Assembly (NCBI GenBank): GCA_009922885.1
Contig: RFUP01000033.1
Location: 1 to 12,082 of the forward strand
Length of the DNA stretch: 12,082 bases
Source of the DNA: Paracoccaceae bacterium
Lineage (GTDB): Bacteria; Pseudomonadota; Alphaproteobacteria; Rhodobacterales; Rhodobacteraceae
Reading direction: 5' to 3'
In this document: positions 1 to 6,577 of the stretch, piece by piece
Layout: the number at the start of each line of letters is the position of its first letter
Numbering within the stretch: the stretch's first letter is position 1
Notes under the pieces: model-generated
Database searches by the model: none
What the model was told of the DNA's origin: nothing
Seen by the model: only the letters and a program-made list of their open reading frames with translations
Program-made: the position numbers and the translations under genes

Positions 1-1
1 C

Positions 2-949
2 GGTATCCCGGTGCACTCGATGGGCTATGGCCGTACTTCCGCGAAGAACGGCGAAGTGTTCAACGGCATCTTCAACTATCCCGCAAACTACTGGGATGGT
101 GCTTCGGTTGCGATCAAGTACCTGCTCTCCGAGAACGGTGACAACCTCTCGGGCAAGAAGGTCGCGCTCGTGTACCACAACTCCGCCTACGGTAAGGAAC
201 CGATCCGCACGCTCGAAGAGCTGTCGAAGAAGCATGGTTTCGAACTGTCGCTGCTGCCCGTTGACCACCCCGGTCAGGAGCAGAAGTCGCAGTGGCTGCA
301 AATCCGCCGTGACAAGCCCGACTACGTTCTGATGTGGGGCTGGGGCGTGATGAACCAGGTCGCGATCCAGGAAGCTGTGAACATCCGCTTCCCGATGGAA
401 AACTTCATCGGCATCTGGTGGTCGGGTTCGGAAAACGACGTTCTGCCCGCAGGTGACGGTGCAAACGGCTACAAGGCGCTGACCTTCCACAACACGGGTT
501 CGGACTTCCCGCTCTTCGCGGATATCGCGAAATACGTGAAGGACGCAGGCAAGGCGGCTGGCGCTGGCGACCAGATCGGCACCGCGCTTTACAACCGTGG
601 CCTCTACGCCGCGATGCTGGCAGCCGAAGCGGCAAAAACCGCTCAGGGCATCCACAACACCGCAGCTCTGACCCCGGCACAAATGCGTGACGGTATGGAA
701 AACCTCGAAATCACCGAAGAGAAGATGACCGCTCTTGGCCTGCCGGGCTTTGGCCCGTCGTTCAAGGTGTCCTGCCAGAACCACGGCGGCGACGGTCTGA
801 CGGCTGTTGTTCAGTGGGATGCTGGTGCGAAGAAGTGGAACAAGATCACCGACTTCATCGCACCGGACTCGGATGTGCTTGGCCCGCTGGTTTCTGCTGA
901 CGCAGAGGCCTACGCCAAGGAAGCGAACATCACTCCTGGCTGCAAGTAA
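2..949 (+). CDS. ABC transporter substrate-binding protein, branched-chain amino acid/organic acid type (5' truncated by window)
   Basis: Periplasmic binding component of a Liv-type ABC importer (Peripla_BP_6 / type I fold), which would capture an amino acid or organic acid and deliver it to inner-membrane permeases. The frame is open from the window edge, so the signal peptide and roughly the first 90-110 residues are missing; 315 residues are visible. Family traits seen are a GKKVALVYHNSAYGKEP stretch at the lobe-2 entrance, PDYVLMWGWGVMNQVAI, and a C-terminal domain ending in PGCK. Two cysteines (in KVSCQNHGG and the terminal PGCK) could form a disulfide in the periplasm; this is inference. 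Essentially every Asn codon is AAC and most Phe codons are TTC, suggesting high expression, as is usual for binding proteins. A hairpin and a LivF-type ATPase follow, so the missing permeases and LivG are probably just upstream. The ligand cannot be read from sequence; the PaaK-like ligase downstream hints at a carboxylic acid. Confidence 0.93.
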   Translation, partial: GIPVHSMGYGRTSAKNGEVFNGIFNYPANYWDGASVAIKYLLSENGDNLSGKKVALVYHNSAYGKEPIRTLEELSKKHGFELSLLPVDHPGQEQKSQWLQIRRDKPDYVLMWGWGVMNQVAIQEAVNIRFPMENFIGIWWSGSENDVLPAGDGANGYKALTFHNTGSDFPLFADIAKYVKDAGKAAGAGDQIGTALYNRGLYAAMLAAEAAKTAQGIHNTAALTPAQMRDGMENLEITEEKMTALGLPGFGPSFKVSCQNHGGDGLTAVVQWDAGAKKWNKITDFIAPDSDVLGPLVSADAEAYAKEANITPGCK

Positions 950-961
950 GCCTTAATACAG

Positions 962-985
962 CGGCCGCCGTTCGCGCGGCGGCCG
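962..985 (+). terminator. GC-rich hairpin between binding-protein and ATPase genes (attenuator or mRNA-stabilising)
   Basis: A perfect 9-bp inverted repeat (CGGCCGCCG at 962-970, CGGCGGCCG at 977-985) encloses a 6-nt loop. It begins 12 nt after the binding-protein stop and is followed by TTTCCCC and then a later ATTTTT run, so the U-tract is imperfect. Such hairpins after binding-protein genes commonly raise the level of that transcript relative to distal genes, by partial termination or by blocking 3' exonucleases. Partial termination is likely, because the next gene starts only 34 nt after the hairpin with no obvious promoter of its own. Confidence 0.7.
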
Positions 986-1019
986 TTTCCCCTGAATTTT
1001 TACGCCACCGGAGAATAGC

Positions 1020-1844
1020 ATGCTGGATGCCGGACGGACCGACGAAGCTCTGCTCGAGGTCAACAACATCGAGGTGATCTACAACCACGTGATCCTCGTT
1101 CTGAAGGGTGTGAGCCTGAAAGTTCCGAAGGGCGGCATTACCGCGCTTCTCGGAGGTAACGGTGCTGGCAAGTCCACCACGCTGAAAGCGATTTCGGGCC
1201 TTCTGGCTTCGGAACGCGGCGATATCACCAAGGGCCAGATCACTTATCGCGGCGGCAATCTGGCGTCGATGAACCCCGCTGATCTGGTGAAGATGGGCGT
1301 GATCCAGGTGATGGAAGGGCGGCATTGCTTCGAGCATTTGACCGTTGAAGAAAACCTCCTGACCGGTGCCTACACCCGCTCGGATGGCAAGGGTGCTATC
1401 GCTGCGGATCTGGAGATGGTCTATAACTACTTCCCGCGCTTGCGGGAGCGCCGCAAGAGCCAAGCGGGTTATACCTCGGGTGGTGAGCAGCAGATGGTTG
1501 CTATCGGGCGGGCGATCATGTCGCGCCCCGAGACGATCTTGCTGGACGAACCCTCGATGGGTCTCGCGCCGCAGCTTGTGGAAGAGATCTTCAATATTGT
1601 GAAAACGCTCAACGAGAACGAAGGAACGACCTTCCTTCTGGCGGAGCAGAATACCAACGTGGCACTGCGCTTTGCCCATTACGGCTACATTCTGGAGTCG
1701 GGTCGCGTTGTGATGGACGGGCCTGCGAAAGAATTGCGCGAGAACCCGGACGTCAAGGAATTCTACCTCGGTATGTCTGACGATGGGCGTAAGAGCTTCC
1801 GCGATGTGCGCAGCTACCGTCGCCGCAAGCGCTGGCTGAGCTAA
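1020..1844 (+). CDS. ABC transporter ATP-binding protein, LivF type
   Basis: Cytoplasmic ATPase powering the Liv-type importer whose binding protein lies immediately upstream; 274 residues, slightly longer than typical LivF (about 235). Motifs seen: Walker A GGNGAGKST at residues 45-53 (K51), signature TSGGEQQ at 152-158 (Thr replaces the usual Leu), Walker B ILLDEP at 173-178 with E177 as catalytic glutamate. The switch region reads AEQN at 208-211, so Gln stands where many ABC ATPases have His; EQN is normal for LivF. Residues 257-273 form an extra tail rich in Arg/Lys (SFRDVRSYRRRKRW), which explains the added length. The ATG at 1020 has GGAGA 5 nt upstream. It appears to be in one operon with the binding protein and, 81 nt on, the PaaK-like ligase. 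LivF of a leucine transporter is the usual annotation; the ligase neighbour and tail argue for a different acid as substrate. Confidence 0.95.
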   Translation: MLDAGRTDEALLEVNNIEVIYNHVILVLKGVSLKVPKGGITALLGGNGAGKSTTLKAISGLLASERGDITKGQITYRGGNLASMNPADLVKMGVIQVMEGRHCFEHLTVEENLLTGAYTRSDGKGAIAADLEMVYNYFPRLRERRKSQAGYTSGGEQQMVAIGRAIMSRPETILLDEPSMGLAPQLVEEIFNIVKTLNENEGTTFLLAEQNTNVALRFAHYGYILESGRVVMDGPAKELRENPDVKEFYLGMSDDGRKSFRDVRSYRRRKRWLS

Positions 1845-1887
1845 GGCAGTAGCCAGTCCCGAACGGGCAATTTTGAAACGTGCAGAA

Positions 1888-1908
1888 CGCGCAGGCCTCC
1901 CTGCCGCG
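1888..1908 (+). other. small hairpin just upstream of the ligase ribosome-binding site
   Basis: CGCGCAGG at 1888-1895 can pair with CCTGC-C-GCG at 1900-1908, giving 8 pairs with one bulged C and a CCTC loop. It ends 2 nt before the GAGGAG ribosome-binding site at 1911-1916. It has no U-tract and is not a terminator. It could modulate translation or be a chance structure of GC-rich DNA. The rest of the 81-nt gap after the ATPase stop shows no convincing promoter. Confidence 0.3.
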
Positions 1909-1910
1909 AA

Positions 1911-1916
1911 GAGGAG
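1911..1916 (+). promoter_or_regulatory. ribosome-binding site that sets the ligase start at 1926
   Basis: GAGGAG abuts an in-frame ATG at 1917 with no spacing, but stands 9 nt before the ATG at 1926. The second ATG is therefore the credible start and the longer reading frame is rejected. Confidence 0.75.
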
Positions 1917-1925
1917 ATGCGAGCC

Positions 1926-3146
1926 ATGAGCCGCTATTTCGACGAGTTGGAAACCCGGACAGCCGCCGAACGTGCGGCCTCTATCGCGCAAGACCTGCCC
2001 AAGCAGATCGCGCGGGCACAGGGATTGTCGGGATATGGTGGGCGATTGAGCGGTTTTGCAGCGGAAAAGGTGACGCGGGTGGAAGACCTCGCGGCGCTGC
2101 CTGTCTTGCGGAAATCGGACCTCGGCGGCGCGCAGAAGGCGAGCGGGCCATTCGGTGGCTTGACGACACGGCCTGCCTCTGGGTTCGCCCATATCTTCCA
2201 GTCGCCCGGCCCGATCTATGAACCGGGTGGCCTTGAGCATGACTGGTGGCGCATGGGGCGCTTCCTGCATGCGGCAGGCGTGGGCCAAGGCGATATCGTG
2301 CAGAATTGCTTCGGTTATCATCTGACCCCTGCGGGTATGATTTTCGAAAGCGGCGCGCGGGCTGTGGGCGCAGCTGTGCTGCCAGCTGGCACCGGCCAGA
2401 CCGAATTGCAGGTGACGGCGGCACAGGATGTGGGTGTGACGGCCTATGCGGGCACGCCGGATTTCCTGAAGGTGATCCTCGACAAGGCCGACGAGTTGGG
2501 CGTGACGCTTGGCATCAAGAAAGCGGCAGTGGGGGGTGGTGCGCTCTTCCCGTCGCTTCGGCAGTATTACATCGATCGGGGGATTTCCTGCCTGCAGTGC
2601 TATGCGACGGCGGACCTCGGGAATATTGCGTATGAGTCTGCCGCAATGGAAGGCATGATCATCGACGAGCATGTGATCGTGGAGATCGTGACGCCGGGCA
2701 CGGGGGATCCAGTGGCACCGGGGCAAGTGGGTGAAGTTGTGGTGACAACGCTCAATCCCGATTACCCGCTGATCCGTTTCGCGACGGGTGATCTATCGGC
2801 GGTGATGGAAGGCGAAAGCCCCTGTGGCCGGACCAATCTGCGGATCAAAGGCTGGATGGGCCGAGCGGACCAGACCACGAAGATCAAGGGCATGTTCGTA
2901 CGCCCCGAGCAGGTGGCGCAACTCGTGGCGAAGCACGCGGAAATCGTGCGGGCGCGGGTGATTGCGGGCCGTGACGGCGAAATGGACACGATGACGGTGA
3001 AGATCGAAGCCGCATCGGGTGATGCGGACAGCTTCGCCAAGTCGGTGGCGGATGTGCTGAAGCTGAAGGGCAAGATCGAAGTCGTTGCGCCGGGTAGCTT
3101 GCCGAACGATGGCAAAGTGATCGAGGACACGCGCACCTACGGGTGA
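1926..3146 (+). CDS. phenylacetate-CoA ligase-like (PaaK family) AMP-forming acyl-CoA synthetase
   Basis: 406 residues, close to the PaaK length of about 430. Members activate a carboxylic acid with ATP to an acyl-adenylate and then transfer it to CoA. PaaK-like landmarks in order: VQNCFGYHLTPAGM at 125-138 (matching the NAYGYGLFTGG region of E. coli PaaK), VLPAGTGQTELQV at 151-163, GTPDFLKVI at 176-184, the A5-like CYATADLG at 225-232, GDL at 288-290 (D289 binds the ribose), GRADQTTKIKG at 312-322, and DGK at 395-397, with K397 as candidate adenylation lysine. The usual Ser/Thr/Gly P-loop (SSGTTGKPT in PaaK) is replaced by FQSPGPIYEPGG around 91-102, lacking the Thr, Lys and TTG core. I recall related transporter-linked ligases with an SPGPIY-like segment, so this may define a subfamily rather than a dead enzyme. 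It follows the LivF-type ATPase by 81 nt and is likely co-transcribed, suggesting that an imported acid is activated on entry. The substrate is unknown; phenylacetate is only the nearest named example. Confidence 0.85.
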   Translation: MSRYFDELETRTAAERAASIAQDLPKQIARAQGLSGYGGRLSGFAAEKVTRVEDLAALPVLRKSDLGGAQKASGPFGGLTTRPASGFAHIFQSPGPIYEPGGLEHDWWRMGRFLHAAGVGQGDIVQNCFGYHLTPAGMIFESGARAVGAAVLPAGTGQTELQVTAAQDVGVTAYAGTPDFLKVILDKADELGVTLGIKKAAVGGGALFPSLRQYYIDRGISCLQCYATADLGNIAYESAAMEGMIIDEHVIVEIVTPGTGDPVAPGQVGEVVVTTLNPDYPLIRFATGDLSAVMEGESPCGRTNLRIKGWMGRADQTTKIKGMFVRPEQVAQLVAKHAEIVRARVIAGRDGEMDTMTVKIEAASGDADSFAKSVADVLKLKGKIEVVAPGSLPNDGKVIEDTRTYG

Positions 3147-3161
3147 GTATGCCCTCTTAAG

Positions 3162-3968
3162 TTAGTCTCCGAGAAGGCGGTTCAGCATGTCGCTGTCCGC
3201 CTTTTCCAATGGTTCGATCACATCGAAATGGTGCCGCCCCGGAGCCACGACTTGCGGCACGCCCCAAGCTTCGGCGAGCCAGCGGGCCTGATCGAGGAAG
3301 GCGGGGCGCTCTTCGGCGCCGACCCAGACGGTGACCGGAACGGGCAGGCGGTTTTTCACGAGCACGGGGCTTTCCGCCTCTGCCTCGGCAAGGCCCATCT
3401 TGAAATCGGCATTCATCGAGGTGCGCAGGAGTGGGCGCAGATCGGTGACGGGTGAAATCGGCAGAATGTAGCGCAAGCGCGTGGCAACGGCTTCAGGCAG
3501 CAGACCGCGTGCAGCCATGCGGGCCACGAGGTGTCCTCCAGCAGAATGCCCGGTGAGTGCAATCGGGCCAGCGACCATGTTCGCAGCTTGGGTGATGGCG
3601 GCAGCGATTTGGCGGGTGATTTCGGCGATGCTGACGGCAGGGCAGAGATCGTAGGAGGGCATGGCAACGGCCCAACCGCGCGCGGTGGCACCTGCCGCGA
3701 GATGCGAGAAATCGTTGCGGTGGAAGCGAAGCCAGTAGCCGCCGTGAACGATCACGCAGAGGCCCTTTGGAGCGGCGCTGGGCATGTAGAGATCGAAGGC
3801 CTGACGGGGTGAGGGGCCATAGGAAATGTCGAGATCGGCGAGGCCTGCCTCGATCATGCCTTCGCGGAAGCCTGCGGCCTTGGCTTCCCACATCGGCGGG
3901 TAGCTTGCGCCGTCGGGAATATAGGCGGCGTTGGCGTAATCGTCGTCTAGGCTGGTATCTGGAGTCAT
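3162..3968 (-). CDS. alpha/beta hydrolase, arylformamidase (kynurenine formamidase)-like
   Basis: 268-residue cytoplasmic alpha/beta-fold hydrolase with no signal peptide. The oxyanion-hole motif HGGYW is at 75-79, the nucleophile elbow GHSAGG at 140-145 (S142), an acid candidate in GAEERPAFLDQ (E219 or E220) and the catalytic His in GRHHFDVI (H247 most likely). HGGxW, GHSAG and the terminal HF are typical of arylformamidase-like esterases that hydrolyse N-formylkynurenine in tryptophan breakdown, but this fold is promiscuous and no other kynurenine gene is visible. The ATG at 3968 has GAGGAA (3975-3980 on the opposite strand) 6 nt upstream. The frame stays open far upstream, antisense to the dehydrogenase, but that extension is spurious. 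It is convergent with the ligase (stops 15 nt apart) and divergent from the aldehyde dehydrogenase (75-nt gap). An esterase of other specificity is an equally fair reading. Confidence 0.85.
   Translation of the reverse strand: MTPDTSLDDDYANAAYIPDGASYPPMWEAKAAGFREGMIEAGLADLDISYGPSPRQAFDLYMPSAAPKGLCVIVHGGYWLRFHRNDFSHLAAGATARGWAVAMPSYDLCPAVSIAEITRQIAAAITQAANMVAGPIALTGHSAGGHLVARMAARGLLPEAVATRLRYILPISPVTDLRPLLRTSMNADFKMGLAEAEAESPVLVKNRLPVPVTVWVGAEERPAFLDQARWLAEAWGVPQVVAPGRHHFDVIEPLEKADSDMLNRLLGD
3171..3206 (+). terminator. hairpin terminator candidate for the ligase operon, inside the hydrolase 3' end
   Basis: GAGAAGGCGG at 3171-3180 pairs with CCGCCTTTTC at 3197-3206 (10 pairs, one G-U). An inner CAGC/GCTG stem (3183-3186 with 3192-3195) and a 5-nt loop extend it. 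The 3' arm ends in CTTTTCC, giving a short U-rich tail. It begins 24 nt after the ligase stop, in the right place to end the plus-strand operon. The same bases encode the last residues of the convergent hydrolase. Confidence 0.6.
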
Positions 3969-4043
3969 CGTTCTTTCCTCGGCGGCTCTGGACAAGGGTA
4001 GCCCGAGGTGCTTTGCCTTGGCCAGCGAATTGGGAGACGAGCT
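3969..4043. promoter_or_regulatory. divergent intergenic region with unresolved promoters
   Basis: The 75 bp between two divergent starts must hold promoters for both the hydrolase and the dehydrogenase. On the plus strand TGGACA (3989-3994) is a 5/6 match to a -35 box, but the sequence 17-18 bp downstream is a poor -10, so I do not claim a mapped promoter. The hydrolase ribosome-binding site (3975-3980, minus) and the dehydrogenase GGAG (4033-4036, plus) are clear. Confidence 0.4.
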
Positions 4044-5522
4044 ATGTTGGATATGAAAACCGATCTGAAGTCCCTTCTGAAAGACCCGAGCCTTCTGGCG
4101 ACGCTTTCTTATGGCAATGGCCAATGGATGGCGGGCGAAGGTGGGAAGACATTCTCGGTGACGAACCCTGCACGCGGTGACGTCATTGCAGAGGTTGCGG
4201 ACTTGAGCCGAGCGCAAGTGGGAGGCGTGATCGATGCCGCCTACAAAGCGCAGAAAGACTGGGCCTCGTGGACCGGAAAGGAACGCGCCAACGTGCTGCG
4301 CAAGTGGTACGACCTGATGATGGCAAATGCCGACGATCTGGCGACCATTCTGACCGCAGAACAAGGCAAGCCGCTGGCTGAGGCCAAGGGCGAGATCATC
4401 TATGGCGCTTCGTTCATCGAGTTCTTCGCGGAAGAGGCCAAGCGCATCTATGGCGAGACCATTCCGGGCCACCAGCGCGACAAGCGGATCACCGTGATCA
4501 AGCAGCCGATCGGTGTGGCGGCTTCGATCACGCCGTGGAACTTCCCGAACGCGATGATCACGCGTAAGGCTGGCCCTGCACTGGCGGCGGGCTGTGCTTT
4601 CGTGGGTCGCCCTGCGGCGGAAACGCCGCTGTCGGCATTGGTGATGGGCGTTCTGGCAGAGCGTGCGGGCATTCCGGCGGGTGTGTTCAATATCGTGACC
4701 TCGTCGCGCTCTTCCGAGATCGGTAAGGAGTTCTGCGAGAACCCGAAAGTGCGGAAGCTGACCTTCACCGGATCGACCGAAGTGGGCCGTATTCTGCTGC
4801 GTCAAGCGGCGGAGCAGGTGATGAAATGCTCGATGGAATTGGGCGGCAACGCGCCGTTCATCGTGTTTGACGACGCCGACCTCGACGCCGCCGTGGAAGG
4901 CGCGATCATGTGCAAGTTCCGCAACAACGGTCAGACTTGTGTATGCGCGAACCGCATCTACGTGCAGGCAGGTGTGTATGACGCCTTTGCCGAGAAGCTT
5001 GCGAAGCGCGTGGGCGCGATGAAGGTGGGCGACGGTTTGGAAGAGGGCACGCTTCTTGGCCCGCTGATCAACGCCGATGCTATCACCAAGGTGCAGGAGC
5101 ACGTGGCGGACGCGGTTTCCAAGGGCGCGAAAGTGATCCTTGGCGGCACACCGCATCAGGGGCCGGGCAACTTCCTGCCCCCGACCATCGTGACCGGCGC
5201 GACCCGCGAAATGGCCTTCTCGACCGAAGAAACCTTCGGGCCGCTCGCTCCGCTCTTCAAGTTCGAGACGGTGGACGAGGTGATCGAGTTGGCGAATGAC
5301 ACGATCTTCGGCTTGGCGTCCTACTTCTACGCCAAGGACCTGAGCCGCGTTTACAAGGTGGCGGAAGCCTTGGAATACGGGATCGTGGGCGTGAACACGG
5401 GCATCATCTCGACCGAAGTGGCACCGTTCGGCGGTGTGAAGCAGTCGGGGCTTGGCCGTGAGGGCAGCCACCACGGCATCGAGGACTACCTCGAAATGAA
5501 ATACATCTGCATGAGCGTCTGA
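4044..5522 (+). CDS. gabD: succinate-semialdehyde dehydrogenase, NAD(P)-dependent
   Basis: 492-residue aldehyde dehydrogenase that oxidises succinate semialdehyde to succinate, the last step of GABA catabolism, in the cytoplasm. Landmarks: PWNFP at 164-168, FTGSTEVG at 241-248, MELGGNAPF with general base E265, NNGQTCVCANR with nucleophile C299, EETFGPLAP from 395, and a C-terminal PFGGVKQSGLGREG region. C299-V-C301 matches the CxC of SSADH enzymes, which in the human enzyme forms a redox-switch disulfide. The similarity to E. coli GabD, as I recall it, runs through the whole length. One oddity is RPAAETPLSAL at 189-199, where E. coli GabD has KPASQTPFSAL, so the cofactor-contacting Lys and Ser become R189 and A192. 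The ATG at 4044 has GGAG 7 nt upstream; a start at 4053 is possible. No gabT or gabR neighbour is visible. A strong terminator follows, so this is probably a single-gene transcript. Confidence 0.95.
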   Translation: MLDMKTDLKSLLKDPSLLATLSYGNGQWMAGEGGKTFSVTNPARGDVIAEVADLSRAQVGGVIDAAYKAQKDWASWTGKERANVLRKWYDLMMANADDLATILTAEQGKPLAEAKGEIIYGASFIEFFAEEAKRIYGETIPGHQRDKRITVIKQPIGVAASITPWNFPNAMITRKAGPALAAGCAFVGRPAAETPLSALVMGVLAERAGIPAGVFNIVTSSRSSEIGKEFCENPKVRKLTFTGSTEVGRILLRQAAEQVMKCSMELGGNAPFIVFDDADLDAAVEGAIMCKFRNNGQTCVCANRIYVQAGVYDAFAEKLAKRVGAMKVGDGLEEGTLLGPLINADAITKVQEHVADAVSKGAKVILGGTPHQGPGNFLPPTIVTGATREMAFSTEETFGPLAPLFKFETVDEVIELANDTIFGLASYFYAKDLSRVYKVAEALEYGIVGVNTGIISTEVAPFGGVKQSGLGREGSHHGIEDYLEMKYICMSV

Positions 5523-5542
5523 TTGGCGCTGTGAAACGGATA

Positions 5543-5568
5543 GGCCGGGCGTTTGCCCGGCCTTTTTT
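5543..5568 (+). terminator. Rho-independent terminator of gabD
   Basis: A perfect 8-bp stem (GGCCGGGC at 5543-5550, GCCCGGCC at 5555-5562) with a GTTT loop is followed immediately by six T. It lies 20 nt after the gabD stop. The last two T and the next A (5567-5569) are also the stop codon of the convergent tesB gene. In the opposite direction the hairpin has no U-tract, so it should work mainly for gabD. Confidence 0.93.
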
Positions 5569-6448
5569 ATTTCGCTTTTGGTTGGACGTTCCGGATCAGG
5601 CCTTCTTGGGCGACCGAAGCCACCAAGCGGCCATCGCGGGTGAAGATGCGGCCGCGGTTGAAGCCGCGCGCACCGCCAGCCCATGGGCTGTCCATCACGT
5701 AAAGAAGCCAGTCGTCGACGCGGAAATCGTCGTGGAACCAGACGGCGTGATCGAGGCTGGCGTATTGCATATCGGGGTCGCCGAAGGCTTTGCCATGGGC
5801 CACGGTGGAAGTGCCGAGAAGGCCATAATCGGAGATATAGGCCAGTGCGGTGCGGTGGATCTGCGGGTCATCCGGCAGGGGGCCAGAGGCGCGCATCCAG
5901 ACGCGTTGTTCGGGCGCGCGGGGGCTCCGATTGAGCGGTGGACGTGGTTCGCAGGGGCGGAAATCGACGGGGCGCGGGGTGCGGAGCCATTTGAGATAGG
6001 CTTCGGGCAGTTGGTCGGCCATGCGATCGGCAATCGCTTCTTCGGTCTCGATCTCGTCGGGGCCGGGGACGTCGGGCATCTGATCCTGATGGCTGAGGCC
6101 CGGTTCGCGGGTTTGGAACGAGGCTGCGAGGTTGAGGATCACGGCACCGTTCTGGATTGCGACAACGCGGCGGGTGGTGAAGCTGCCGCCGTCACGGTCG
6201 CGTTCGACGCGGTAGAGAACGGGTGCGGTGGCATCGCCGGGGCGGATGAAATAGCCGTGCAGCGAATGGACGGGGCGATCATCGGGGACGGTTTTGATCG
6301 CAGACATCAACGCTTGCCCGATCACCTGCCCGCCGAAGCTGCGACCTTTGCCCTGCGGTGTTGCCGGGCCTTGGAAGAAATCCCGCTCGACGGGTTCGAC
6401 CGTCAGGACACCGACAAGCCACGCGGCCAGTTCTTCTTCACTCATCAT
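5567..6448 (-). CDS. tesB: acyl-CoA thioesterase II
   Basis: 293-residue double-hotdog thioesterase, the usual TesB size, hydrolysing medium- and long-chain acyl-CoA to free acid and CoA. The N-terminal hotdog carries GRSFGGQVIGQAL at 35-47 and HSLHGYFIRPGD at 61-72. The C-terminal hotdog carries the catalytic network: ISDYGLL (D207, matching D204 of E. coli TesB), SLDHAVWFH (S231 where E. coli has T228) and VASVAQEG (Q281, matching Q278). The Thr-to-Ser change keeps the hydroxyl. Two adjacent ATG codons (6448 and 6445) are possible starts; the AAAGGG upstream is better spaced for 6445, a one-residue difference. It is downstream of hspQ on the same strand with a 134-nt gap and convergent with gabD. 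No U-tract terminator is seen on its own strand. Confidence 0.94.
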   Translation of the reverse strand: MMSEEELAAWLVGVLTVEPVERDFFQGPATPQGKGRSFGGQVIGQALMSAIKTVPDDRPVHSLHGYFIRPGDATAPVLYRVERDRDGGSFTTRRVVAIQNGAVILNLAASFQTREPGLSHQDQMPDVPGPDEIETEEAIADRMADQLPEAYLKWLRTPRPVDFRPCEPRPPLNRSPRAPEQRVWMRASGPLPDDPQIHRTALAYISDYGLLGTSTVAHGKAFGDPDMQYASLDHAVWFHDDFRVDDWLLYVMDSPWAGGARGFNRGRIFTRDGRLVASVAQEGLIRNVQPKAK

Positions 6449-6577
6449 TTACCCTTTCGCCATTGAAGCAATGGGAGCGGAAACGGCGCGCGGCTGCAAG
6501 ACAGTCGCGGCGTCAAACACCAGTTTTGGCGGTGGAATGGCAGAATGGTGCGGCGGGTGCTACCGGAAATGGCCGAA

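Noticed and set aside
1845..1880. CCCGAACGGG followed by ATTTT as a terminator after the ATPase gene
   Set aside because: The stem would be only 3 bp with a normal loop, too weak for an intrinsic terminator.
1917..1925. Earlier ATG for the ligase
   Set aside because: The GAGGAG site touches this ATG with no spacing; the ATG at 1926 has normal 9-nt spacing.
930..2726. Long minus-strand open frame antisense to the ATPase and ligase genes
   Set aside because: Its translation is Arg/His-rich with no domain, and both plus-strand genes beneath it have full family motifs. It is a side effect of GC-rich codon bias.
3969..5684. Upstream extension of the hydrolase frame, antisense to gabD
   Set aside because: The protein similarity begins only after the ATG at 3968, which has a good ribosome-binding site; the extension is low-complexity shadow of gabD.
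5531..6466. Plus-strand open frame opposite tesB
   Set aside because: No family motif, no ribosome-binding site, and TesB on the other strand is complete with its catalytic residues.
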